From Herminiimonas sp. (GTDB lineage Bacteria; Pseudomonadota; Gammaproteobacteria; Burkholderiales; Burkholderiaceae), in assembly GCA_014377155.1 (NCBI GenBank), contig JACMQD010000408.1, forward strand, positions 1 through 13,348: a DNA stretch of 13,348 nucleotides, read 5' to 3'. A program made the translations under genes and the position numbers. Under the pieces are notes generated by a model. The model was not told the DNA's origin. It searched no databases and saw only the letters and a program-made list of their open reading frames with translations. Within the stretch, counting starts at the first letter, position 1. Every line of letters begins with the position of its first letter. Shown one piece after another: positions 6,977 through 13,348 of this stretch.

Positions 6977-8026
6977 TCAGTCAGCGGCGACACGGTCCAT
7001 GATCGTCGCGCGGCGCGACGCAGATCTGGTGCGGTACTCGGACGGCGAGACTGATTCCCATCTTTTGAAGGCCCGGCGAAAATTGGCCATATCGGTATAG
7101 CCGAGTAGGTACGAAATTTCCTGGATGCTCAGAAGTTCAGACTCCAGGTGCGCCACGGCGAGCGTGCGCCGAACTTCTTCGAGAAGTTTCTTGTACGATG
7201 TCCCTTCATCTTGCAGTCGTCGATGCAAGGTGCGCGGCGTCAGATAGCATAGTTTCGCGGTGACATTGAGGGAGGAAAAACCATTCTTCTTGTCGAGCAT
7301 TAGGCGTTTGACTTGCGCACCTAGCGACTGTTGCTCGGTCAGCTTGTCAAGCTCGCGCTGGCAGATCAGTGTCGCGTCCTTGAACATCGCCGCGTCGGCC
7401 ACTTTCAGCGGCAGATCAATGACCTTCAATGGCAGCGTGAACCCCGCCCAGGACTGACCATAGCGCACCTCGCATTGAAAAAGCTCGTGCGCCAGTTCGG
7501 CATACTCCGGTCTGTCGAATGGAAAAAAAACACGGTCTATGTGACTCACTCCGATGGTGATGTAGTCGAACATATTTTTGATCGTCAGGATCACCGCTTC
7601 CATTACCGGTCGGCGGATGTCTTCCAGAGGATACGGCTCCTCGAAGATGAAGCGCAGCTCGTTGCCGTGAATTTCATGGCGGGGCGAGAGCAGTGTGGTG
7701 CGCACCTTGAAGTAGCACTCGAACAACTCCACCGCCTGCCGAATTGTGCCGCTGTTCATGGCGGCGTAGCCAAGGATGCCATGGCTATGCAGGCGCAACC
7801 GTTCTCCAATGAGCAAGCCGAAGGCAGGTTCGCGCGTGCTCGACAGGGCTTCCAGGATCAATTGACGGAAAACTGGAAAAGGGAGGCTTTGCACCGAGTC
7901 GCCGGGCGCCATCTCAATGGCCAGGCCCTGCTTGAGCGCATGCGGGACTTGCGCGCCCATGCTGCTGATCTGATCGACGATCTGCAGCAGATAATGCGCC
8001 GGCAGCGTGAATTGTCTGGGATGCAT
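6977..8026 (-). CDS. AraC/XylS-family transcriptional regulator (AlkR/OruR-like)
   Basis: A 349-residue activator-type protein. The ATG at 8026 is preferred because AAAGGA lies 7-8 bases upstream; an upstream ATG at 8083 would add 19 residues of non-conserved sequence that are also operator DNA. The first 190 or so residues match the arabinose-binding-like N-terminal domain of AlkR, OruR and related regulators (GLLIGERLRLHSHGILGYAA, then ECYFKVRTTLL). The C-terminus has the paired AraC helix-turn-helix: LNVTAKLCYLTPRTLHRRL, followed by IQEISYLLGYTDMANFRRAF and W...SPSEYR. It is divergent from the hydroxylase operon. Members of this subfamily, such as Acinetobacter AlkR, respond to alkanes and switch on an alkane hydroxylase, so it probably activates the adjacent operon when the substrate is present. 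The effector is inferred from context only. Confidence 0.92.
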   Translation of the reverse strand: MHPRQFTLPAHYLLQIVDQISSMGAQVPHALKQGLAIEMAPGDSVQSLPFPVFRQLILEALSSTREPAFGLLIGERLRLHSHGILGYAAMNSGTIRQAVELFECYFKVRTTLLSPRHEIHGNELRFIFEEPYPLEDIRRPVMEAVILTIKNMFDYITIGVSHIDRVFFPFDRPEYAELAHELFQCEVRYGQSWAGFTLPLKVIDLPLKVADAAMFKDATLICQRELDKLTEQQSLGAQVKRLMLDKKNGFSSLNVTAKLCYLTPRTLHRRLQDEGTSYKKLLEEVRRTLAVAHLESELLSIQEISYLLGYTDMANFRRAFKRWESVSPSEYRTRSASRRATIMDRVAAD

Positions 8027-8054
8027 GGGCGATCCTTTCAATGGAAACTGTTGA

Positions 8055-8083
8055 ATTGTCAATAAACAACCTATGAATGTCAA
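8055..8083 (-). promoter_or_regulatory. predicted promoter of the AraC-family gene
   Basis: On the minus strand a perfect -35 TTGACA (8083-8078) and a -10-like GACAAT (8060-8055) are 17 bases apart. Both hexamers lie inside the two operator repeats, so the regulator would repress its own transcription when bound. Confidence 0.5.
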
Positions 8084-8094
8084 TCAACGACCTA
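8057..8094 (+). promoter_or_regulatory. AraC/XylS-type operator: two 17-bp direct repeats at 21-bp period
   Basis: TGTCAATAAACAACCTA at 8057-8073 and TGTCAATCAACGACCTA at 8078-8094 differ at two positions. The starts are 21 bases apart, which is two helical turns, so both half-sites face the same side of the DNA. Tandem half-sites with this period are the classic target of AraC/XylS dimers. The site lies in the 149-bp divergent spacer, about 80 bases before the reductase start. A TTTAAT at 8132-8137 could be the -10 of the forward promoter; no good -35 precedes it, as expected for an activator-dependent promoter. Confidence 0.72.
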
Positions 8095-8175
8095 GCGGCC
8101 GGGCGCTGCTCGTCATAGGTTCAAAGCGTCGTTTAATTTCAAGCCAGATCAACCATGACCTATTGCGGGAGACGC

Positions 8176-9213
8176 ATGTTTTCGTTCATGTCCAGGAAAA
8201 AGTCGACGACGGCGCGCATCAACGCCAGGCTCATCACGGTCAACCCGAGGGAGACGCTGCTGCAAGCGGCGCTGCGGGAGGGAATTGACTTTCCACACAG
8301 CTGCCGTGTGGGCAGCTGCGCATCCTGCAAATGCAAACTGGTCGATGGCGAAGTCAAAGAGCTGGCCGAGGCCGGCTACACGCTGTCGGACGACGAGCTT
8401 GACCAGGGCTTCATCCTGGCATGTCAAAGTGTGCCGAAAACGGACATCTCGGTCGAGCTTGACTCGTCCGCCCACCCGGCGCGCCGTCGCGTATCGGGAA
8501 CCGTGATCGGCCAGGACAAGCTGACAGGCGACATTACCCGTCTGTGCGTGCAGCTCGAGGAAGCTCTGCCTTACAAAGCCGGCCAGTTTGCCAACATCGG
8601 CATAGCGTCACTGTCTGATGTCAGCCGCAGCTACTCGTTTGCAACGCCGGTCCTGCCGGAAGCCCAAGTGAGCTTTTTTGTCCGTCAGATTCCGGGTGGC
8701 GTTTTTTCCTCGCTGATCAATGACACCGAGGTGATTGGTCAGACCATGAGCGTCGAGGGGCCATTCGGAGACTTCTGGTTACGCCACGCAGACACGCCTT
8801 TGCTGCTGGTCGCCGGCGGCAGTGGCTTGGCGCCTGTGCTGGCGCTGCTGCAGGAAGCCGTGCAAGCCGGTGTTGCGCGCGCAGCAACCCTGCTGTTCGC
8901 GGTGCGGGAAGAGCGTGACCTTTATGCGCTGGACGTGATCGATCGCATCGCGAACCAGTGGCGCGGCAAGTTCCGGTTCGTGCCAGTCCTGTCGGTGGCG
9001 CGCGATGATAGCCTCTGGACGGGCGAGCGTGGCCTAGTGTGCGACAAGATTTCGGCAGTGCTCGAAGCCGGCGCGCACGCCTACTTGTGCGGCCCGCCGC
9101 CGATGGTCGACACTTGTACCGCCTTGTTGCTCGAGTGCGGCATCCCTGGCCAGCACATTCACGCAGACCGATTCACCACCCTGCACGAAAGGGCGAAACC
9201 GGTTGTCCGATAG
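8176..9213 (+). CDS. 2Fe-2S/FAD/NADH electron-transfer reductase of a membrane monooxygenase (XylA-like)
   Basis: A 345-residue cytoplasmic reductase that takes electrons from NADH through FAD and a plant-type 2Fe-2S centre to the membrane hydroxylase encoded next. ATG 8176 is chosen for its GGGAG at 8167-8171; ATG 8155 and 8188 are alternatives. The ferredoxin domain (about 1-93) has ligands C43, C48, C51 and C83 in the order SCRVGSCASCKC ... ACQ. The FAD-binding domain carries RSYSFAT (151-157) and the NAD-binding domain GGSGLAP (214-220) and CGPPPM (305-310). This domain order and length match XylA (xylene monooxygenase) and CymAb (p-cymene monooxygenase) rather than the rubredoxin/rubredoxin reductase pair usual for AlkB. 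It is the first gene of the operon, 51 bases upstream of the hydroxylase. The exact substrate system cannot be told from this subunit. Confidence 0.92.
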   Translation: MFSFMSRKKSTTARINARLITVNPRETLLQAALREGIDFPHSCRVGSCASCKCKLVDGEVKELAEAGYTLSDDELDQGFILACQSVPKTDISVELDSSAHPARRRVSGTVIGQDKLTGDITRLCVQLEEALPYKAGQFANIGIASLSDVSRSYSFATPVLPEAQVSFFVRQIPGGVFSSLINDTEVIGQTMSVEGPFGDFWLRHADTPLLLVAGGSGLAPVLALLQEAVQAGVARAATLLFAVREERDLYALDVIDRIANQWRGKFRFVPVLSVARDDSLWTGERGLVCDKISAVLEAGAHAYLCGPPPMVDTCTALLLECGIPGQHIHADRFTTLHERAKPVVR

Positions 9214-9264
9214 CTGCAGCTGGGACGGGTTGTCGCCAACATTACAAGAACAGGAGAACTCCTC

Positions 9265-10458
9265 GTGAAATTATTGCACTATCTTAAATATTTTCTGTTT
9301 CATGCCATCGGGCTGCTGTCGGTCGTGGCGATTTTGGCCGGGGGCCATTACGTCACCGGTGGTTTTGTCGCCATTCTGGCCTTCTACCTCGTCGGGGATG
9401 GTCTAGGCGGGGACGACACGTCGACGCCAACATTCACGTACCCGGGCATCCTGAGCGTGCAGCTGTGGTTTGCCTTGCCGCTGCTGCTGCTGCTCGTTTT
9501 TTGTGCCGTGTGGAGTATCAGTTCCGGCGATTCCAGCGGTTTTGGCGCATGGGTGACACAACATACCGGCTACGACATCGTTGCGGCACGCGACGCTACT
9601 GCGCTCGCTCATCACCTCACAACGGTCCTGCTTACCGGTTTGATGATCGGTTTTATCGGCACCATCACCGGGCACGAATTGATCCATCGGACCTGGGATC
9701 CGGTGTCGATGCTGATCGGTCGCTGGCTGCTGGCCTTCAGCTTCGACACTAGCTTCGCCATCGAGCATGTGCACGGGCATCACCGCTACGTGTCGACCGA
9801 GGAGGACCCTGCAACTGCGCCGCGTGGACGTAACGTCTATTGCCACATTGTCAGCTCGACGATCAAGGGTAACCTTAGCGCCTGGAACATCGAGAAGAAG
9901 CGGCTGCAACGCCGACATCTTGGCCTGTTTTCCTTGCACAATGCGGTGATCCGCGGGTATTTGATGAGCCTGCTTCTGGTGGCGGCTGCCTGGGCCATCG
10001 GCGGCTGGTTGGCAGCGGTGTTCTTTACCCTGTGCGCCCTGTGGGCCAAGGCGCTGCTGGAGATCGTCAATTACATGGAGCACTATGGCCTGGTGCGTCT
10101 TGCCGGGACGCCGGTGCAGCCGCGCCACTCCTGGAACACCAACAAGCGCATCAGTTCCTGGACGATGTTCAACTTGACGCGTCACTCCCATCACCATGCC
10201 CAGGGCGACGTTCCCTACCAGGACCTCAAGCCATTCCCTCATGCGCCCATGATGATCGGCGGCTACTTAAGCACCATTATGGTGACCTTGGTGCCACCGT
10301 TGTGGCACAAGCTGATGACACCGAAGGTGCAGGCCTGGGATCGTGACCACGCGACAACAGAAGAGCGTATCCGAGCGGAAAGAGCAAATGCGAACAGCGG
10401 CATACCCGGACTCGGCCGGGAACTTGTCGCCTCTGGAACGCGCGGGAAAAGACCATGA
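9265..10458 (+). CDS. membrane di-iron hydroxylase (AlkB/XylM family)
   Basis: A 397-residue integral membrane monooxygenase that should hydroxylate a terminal methyl group using O2. It starts at GTG 9265 with AGGAG 8 bases upstream. Hydrophobic segments lie at about 10-45, 62-84, 118-135 and 232-268. The histidine cluster of the family is complete: HELIH (137-141), HVHGHH (168-173), NYMEHYGLVR (269-278) and RHSHHH (306-311), where AlkB proteins usually read RHSDHH. The blocks EDP.TAPRG and QPRHSWNTN are AlkB-like. The C-terminal LVPPLWHKLMTPKVQAWDRD and the XylA-type partner are nearer to XylM/CymA systems. An alkane, alkyl-benzene or monoterpene substrate would all fit. The DNA is GC-rich with strong C/G third positions, unlike the cytochrome operon. 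Confidence 0.93.
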   Translation: MKLLHYLKYFLFHAIGLLSVVAILAGGHYVTGGFVAILAFYLVGDGLGGDDTSTPTFTYPGILSVQLWFALPLLLLLVFCAVWSISSGDSSGFGAWVTQHTGYDIVAARDATALAHHLTTVLLTGLMIGFIGTITGHELIHRTWDPVSMLIGRWLLAFSFDTSFAIEHVHGHHRYVSTEEDPATAPRGRNVYCHIVSSTIKGNLSAWNIEKKRLQRRHLGLFSLHNAVIRGYLMSLLLVAAAWAIGGWLAAVFFTLCALWAKALLEIVNYMEHYGLVRLAGTPVQPRHSWNTNKRISSWTMFNLTRHSHHHAQGDVPYQDLKPFPHAPMMIGGYLSTIMVTLVPPLWHKLMTPKVQAWDRDHATTEERIRAERANANSGIPGLGRELVASGTRGKRP

Positions 10459-10725
10459 AATCGACTGCGCGGTGGGGCGCGTCGCGCGTATTGAGCGTAT
10501 CGCGCGTATCGCACATCGCGAGCGTGTCGGAGTGTGGCGGCGGCGCTGTTAGGCGGCGACTTTGCCAACCCGGGCTGCCAATTCCGGCGTTGCCGTTCGG
10601 TCTTGAAGGACGGCTTGGCAGCGCCGGCGCCGGGACGGTCCGTCATTCTCACGCGGTGCGGCGCGCGGCATCGGACAAGTTGGTATCAGCCCCGGCACCT
10701 TTTCGCTCCCTTTTAGGATCTTCCT
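10459..10725. other. GC-rich intergenic gap inside the catabolic operon, with 9-bp tandem repeats
   Basis: The 267 bases between hydroxylase and dehydrogenase are unusually long for an operon. At 10484-10528 there are 9-base units: GCGCGTATT, GAGCGTATC, GCGCGTATC, GCACATCGC, GAGCGTGTC; the first three are close copies. A 92-codon frame starts at 10455 with an ATGA overlap, but it is Arg/Ser/Ala-rich, resembles nothing I recognise and runs into the next gene. No terminator or promoter can be defined with confidence. An AGGA at 10715-10718 serves the downstream ATG. Confidence 0.5.
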
Positions 10726-12372
10726 ATGTTTGATTACGTCGTCGTTGGTGCCGGCTCGGCCGGTTCGGTTCTGGCCGGGCGCTTGTCGGAAGACCCTTCA
10801 GTGTCGGTCTGCTTGCTCGAAGCCGGTGGGGCCGATAGTTCAGTATTGATTCACGCCCCGCTGGGCTTTGCAGTGACAGCGCAGCTAGGCATCTTCAGCT
10901 GGGACTATGAAACAACGGCGCAACCAGGCTTTAACGGTCGCAAAGGATTTCAGCCGCGCGGCAAGGTCATGGGCGGATCGTCTTCCATCAACGCGATGGT
11001 TTATACGCGGGGTAACCGCAAGGACTACGACCAGTGGGCGCAGATGGGCAACGCCGGCTGGAGCTATGCTGACGTGTTGCCGCTGTTTAAGATGGCCGAG
11101 AACAACGAGTGTTTCGGTGCGACCGAATACCGGGGCGTTGGCGGGCCGCTCAATGTCGCTTACCTGCGCAGCCCGAGCCCCGTGAATGAGGCCTTCACCC
11201 GTGCTTGCGAGCATTCTGGCATTCCCCGCAATCCTGACTATAACGGCGCACGCCAATTCGGCGTATCGCCCGGCCAGGTCACGCAAAAAAACGGCGAGCG
11301 TATCAGTGTGGCGAAGGCCTACATCACGCCGAACCTGGGCCGCGAGAACCTGACCATCATCGCGCGTGCGCACACCACTCGGCTGCTGCTTGAAGGCAAG
11401 CAGGTGGTCGGCGTGGAATACCTGCAAAAAGGGACGCTTCACCAGGTGCATGTCAAGCGCGAGGTGCTGTTAAGTGCAGGCACCTTTGGTTCACCGCAGA
11501 TTCTGATGCTCTCTGGCATCGGACCTGCCGCGGAATTGCGCAAGCATGGAATTGCCGTGAAGCAAGACATCGCTGGCGTCGGCAAGAATCTGCATGACCA
11601 TCTCACTGCCGTCCTGATTTACCGCACCCACCGCGCCGACGCGACGCTTGGCATGTCGTTCGGTGGTGCCTGGTCGATGCTCAAATCGATCGTCGAATGG
11701 CGCAAGAAGCGCACCGGCTGGGTGACCAGCAATGTGTCGGAAACCCAGGCCTTCATCTCCACGCAGGACAATCCCGACTATCCGGATATCCAACTGGCGT
11801 TGTGCAGCGGCATTGTGGACGACCATACCCGCAAACAGCATTGGGGCCACGGCTATTGTCTCCACATTACATTAATGCACCCCAAGAGCCGCGGCACTGT
11901 GACGCTGCGCAGCGCCAAGCCGACCGATGCCCCGCTGATCGACATCGGTTTTCTGAGCGCACCGTGCGACATGCAGACGATGATCAAAGGCATGCAAATA
12001 GGCTACGACATCATGCAGGCGCCCGCACTGGCGTCCTTCAGGGGCAAGATGATATACCCGTTCGAGCGCCACGACACGGCCAAGGTGGAGCAGTTCTTGC
12101 GCCGCCACTCGGACACCGAGTACCACCCTGTAGGCACGTGCAAGATGGGGCCGGCATCGGATCCGATGGCCGTGGTGGACGCCACGCTGAAGGTCCACGG
12201 CATCTTCGGTCTGCGGGTGGTGGACGCATCCATCATGCCGCAGGTGGTGACCGGGAACACCAACGCCCCGACGATCATGATCGCTGAAAAAGCGGTTCGG
12301 ATGATCCGCGATAGTTACCAGAAGGGGCCGGTCAAAGAAGCGGCGCAGGCTGCCGATGTGCACTCGGCATAG
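10726..12372 (+). CDS. alkJ: AlkJ-like GMC-family FAD alcohol dehydrogenase
   Basis: A 548-residue flavoprotein that probably oxidises the primary alcohol made by the hydroxylase to an aldehyde, passing electrons to the respiratory chain. It starts at ATG 10726 with AGGA 7 bases upstream. The N-terminal dinucleotide fold reads [17 protein letters not shown] (5-21). GMC signature 1 is [20 protein letters not shown] (78-97) and signature 2 is [16 protein letters not shown] (252-267). The C-terminal catalytic block has [10 protein letters not shown] with H467 and VTGNTNAPT with N511, the His/Asn pair used by this subgroup. Segments such as [14 protein letters not shown] and GYGYTLHI-like [17 protein letters not shown] are close to what I remember of AlkJ from Pseudomonas putida, and the length agrees. 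Choline dehydrogenase (BetA) is the main paralogue; the hydroxylase context favours AlkJ. No aldehyde dehydrogenase follows. Confidence 0.88.
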   Translation: MFDYVVVGAGSAGSVLAGRLSEDPSVSVCLLEAGGADSSVLIHAPLGFAVTAQLGIFSWDYETTAQPGFNGRKGFQPRGKVMGGSSSINAMVYTRGNRKDYDQWAQMGNAGWSYADVLPLFKMAENNECFGATEYRGVGGPLNVAYLRSPSPVNEAFTRACEHSGIPRNPDYNGARQFGVSPGQVTQKNGERISVAKAYITPNLGRENLTIIARAHTTRLLLEGKQVVGVEYLQKGTLHQVHVKREVLLSAGTFGSPQILMLSGIGPAAELRKHGIAVKQDIAGVGKNLHDHLTAVLIYRTHRADATLGMSFGGAWSMLKSIVEWRKKRTGWVTSNVSETQAFISTQDNPDYPDIQLALCSGIVDDHTRKQHWGHGYCLHITLMHPKSRGTVTLRSAKPTDAPLIDIGFLSAPCDMQTMIKGMQIGYDIMQAPALASFRGKMIYPFERHDTAKVEQFLRRHSDTEYHPVGTCKMGPASDPMAVVDATLKVHGIFGLRVVDASIMPQVVTGNTNAPTIMIAEKAVRMIRDSYQKGPVKEAAQAADVHSA

Positions 12373-12514
12373 TTGGTCAATGACCGCCAGCCTCGGTCGC
12401 TCAAGGGCTTGAGAAGCACGCCGCCGCCAGTAAATTCGCTCGTTCTGGATTAATCGGCGCCCGTGCAAGCCTGTCAGCTGCCGGGTGTCGCAGCGAATGC
12501 AACGCGAAAATTCC

Positions 12515-12532
12515 GGTTTTGTCGCGATAGCG
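12515..12532 (+). repeat. terminal-inverted-repeat-like sequence (copy D)
   Basis: GGTTTTGTCGCGATAGCG is closely similar to the IS6 ends at 6058 and 6886 and to the sequence at 679-696. The outer end is at 12515, so any element would extend rightward, but 20 bases further on the sequence is already IS30-type transposase. It is therefore a solo end or a relic. Confidence 0.45.
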
Positions 12533-12552
12533 AAATTGTGGGTAATTGAAAG

Positions 12553-12903
12553 CTCGTGAGAGACCGTCTTGCTGGAGTCGTCAGGCCACATGAACTTGAG
12601 TATGGCCACGATCTGTTGTGGCGACCAGTGCAGTTGCGAACAAAGGCGCACCACCAGGAACAGCGTGCTATCAGGATGCATCTTGGGAAGACGGCGAGGT
12701 GCTACGCGACGGGCTTCGCTTTGGCGGTGGGCGCGACTGGCATCGTAGACATCACCGCTGCCAGTACGCCGTATTTCACGACTGATGGTGCTCGGAGAAC
12801 GGCAAAGACGTTTAGCAATGCAACGGATGCTGCATCGGTCGTCGCGCATGCTCATGACAACGGCCCGGTCCTGAGTCGTCAGGTGAATATAATTTCTTGG
12901 CTT
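12553..12903 (-). pseudogene. IS30-family transposase N-terminal fragment
   Basis: Read leftward from about 12903 the peptide is KPRNYIHLTTQDRAVVMSM, then RDDRCSIRCIAKRLCRSPST with ISREIRR, then LHWSPQQIVAILKFMWPDD, and TVSHE at 12553. This is the helix-turn-helix N-terminal third of IS30-family transposases (the RSPSTISRE block is diagnostic). A stop codon lies just upstream of the KPRNY segment and no proper start is visible, so the 5' end is also damaged; ATG 12855 is internal. The DDE catalytic domain is missing: after VSHE the sequence changes abruptly, close to the terminal-repeat-like sequence at 12515-12532. The frame stays open antisense through the dehydrogenase gene, which is chance. 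Confidence 0.82.
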
Positions 12904-12950
12904 CGTAGCACCTTACAGGAAAGGTGTTGCACTTGCTTCTTGAGATCGCC

Positions 12951-13348
12951 CTGTACTTGATTGAAGACATTTTTAGCCGCTTCCCATTGGGCTGGGAAGT
13001 TCATGCGGAGAAGACGGGTGAGCTGGCCGCCGATCTGGTGCAGCGTGCTGCCCTGGGCCAGCGATGCGCGACCCGGCCGCTGGTGCTGCATGCCGACAAT
13101 GGCGCGCCGATGAAGAGCTACAGCCTCACGGCAAAGCTGGAAGCGTTGGGCATCGTCGCTTCACACAGCCGGCCGCGCGTCAGTAACGACAACCCGTTCT
13201 CGGAGTCGCTGTTTTGCACCTTGAAATACTGGCCAAAATGGCCCCGCAAAGGATTTGCCACGATCGTCCTGGCACGGCAATGGGTAGCGCGTTTCATCGA
13301 CTGGTACAGCAACGAGCATCGGCACAGCGGCATTCGTTTCGTCACGCC
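12951..13348 (+). pseudogene. IS3-family transposase (orfB) fragment, continuing past the window
   Basis: The open frame reads LYLIEDIFSRFPLGWEVH, then LVLHADNGAPMKSYSLTAKL, SHSRPRVSNDNPFSESLF, and FIDWYSNEHRHSGIRFVTP at the window end. This is the rve-type integrase core of IS3-family OrfB. The second catalytic Asp (HADNG) and the Glu (NPFSESLF) are present. The first Asp, the N-terminal helix-turn-helix and orfA are missing, because the sequence switches to IS30-type DNA between about 12904 and 12950. The 3' end is cut by the window. The juxtaposed remnants point to repeated insertion and deletion at this boundary. Confidence 0.85.

Noticed and set aside
9403..10242. A 279-codon minus-strand frame inside the hydroxylase gene
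   Set aside because: Antisense shadow of a strongly supported gene, with no recognisable motifs.
10455..10733. Small gene with an ATGA overlap after the hydroxylase
   Set aside because: Composition is Arg/Ser/Ala-rich as in random GC-rich frames, part derives from 9-bp tandem repeats, and it overlaps the well-supported dehydrogenase start. Kept only as a note.
11872..12855. A 327-codon minus-strand frame as one transposase gene
   Set aside because: Only 12553-12855 is IS30-like; the remainder is antisense to the dehydrogenase and open by chance in GC-rich DNA.
1..13348. CRISPR arrays, tRNA or rRNA genes, riboswitches
   Set aside because: No regularly spaced long direct repeats, and no cloverleaf or rRNA-like segments, were seen by eye on either strand.

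Overview
The window looks like an accessory region of a betaproteobacterium, most likely Burkholderiales (a Burkholderia/Paraburkholderia/Cupriavidus-type genome or megaplasmid). The basis is protein-level resemblance: a truncated Burkholderia-style anti-sigma protein, a c4-type cytochrome, an AlkB/XylM-type hydroxylase operon, and remnants of five different insertion-sequence families. No database search was possible, so the taxon is an inference. No tRNA, rRNA or CRISPR array was recognised.

Layout. (1) 1-696: the 3' end of an anti-sigma-factor-like gene, then a degenerate IS1595-type transposase N-terminus ending at an inverted-repeat-like sequence. (2) 714-3022, minus strand: a two-gene operon. 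A RepL-like winged-helix protein (plasmid-replication type) overlaps by one base (TAATG) the start of a membrane-anchored, periplasm-sensing GGDEF diguanylate cyclase. A dense array of short inverted and direct repeats sits on the promoter and ribosome-binding site of the winged-helix gene. (3) 3166-3474: the left end and broken transposase of an IS5-type element. (4) 3792-5857, plus strand: a two-gene redox operon. A predicted outer-membrane beta-barrel with one N-terminal haem (Cyc2-like porin-cytochrome fusion) overlaps (TGATG) a dihaem c4-type cytochrome with a lipobox. Together they form a plausible path for electrons across the outer membrane into the periplasm. (5) 6058-6904: an IS6-family element, inactivated by an amber stop and a frameshift but still carrying both terminal repeats. 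(6) 6977-12372: a GC-rich catabolic module. A minus-strand AraC-family regulator of the AlkR/OruR type is divergent from a 2Fe-2S/FAD/NADH reductase (XylA-like), a membrane di-iron hydroxylase (AlkB/XylM family) and an AlkJ-like GMC alcohol dehydrogenase. The divergent spacer holds two 17-bp direct repeats at a 21-bp period, typical of an AraC/XylS operator. (7) 12373-13348: an IS30 fragment abutting an IS3-family orfB fragment that runs off the window.

How the genes work together. In the catabolic module the reductase would pass electrons from NADH to the membrane hydroxylase. The hydroxylase would put a hydroxyl on a terminal methyl group of an alkane, alkyl-aromatic or terpene, and the GMC enzyme would oxidise the alcohol to an aldehyde. 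No aldehyde dehydrogenase is visible. In the redox operon the barrel cytochrome would take electrons at the cell surface and pass them to the c4-type lipoprotein. The two functional blocks differ in base composition and are separated by the IS6 element, which suggests separate acquisition.

The most novel-looking signals are the porin-cytochrome/c4 pair, the coupling of a replication-type DNA-binding protein to a diguanylate cyclase under a repeat-rich operator, and the recurrence of one GGTTYTGTCGC terminal motif at four places, including both outer edges of the block.
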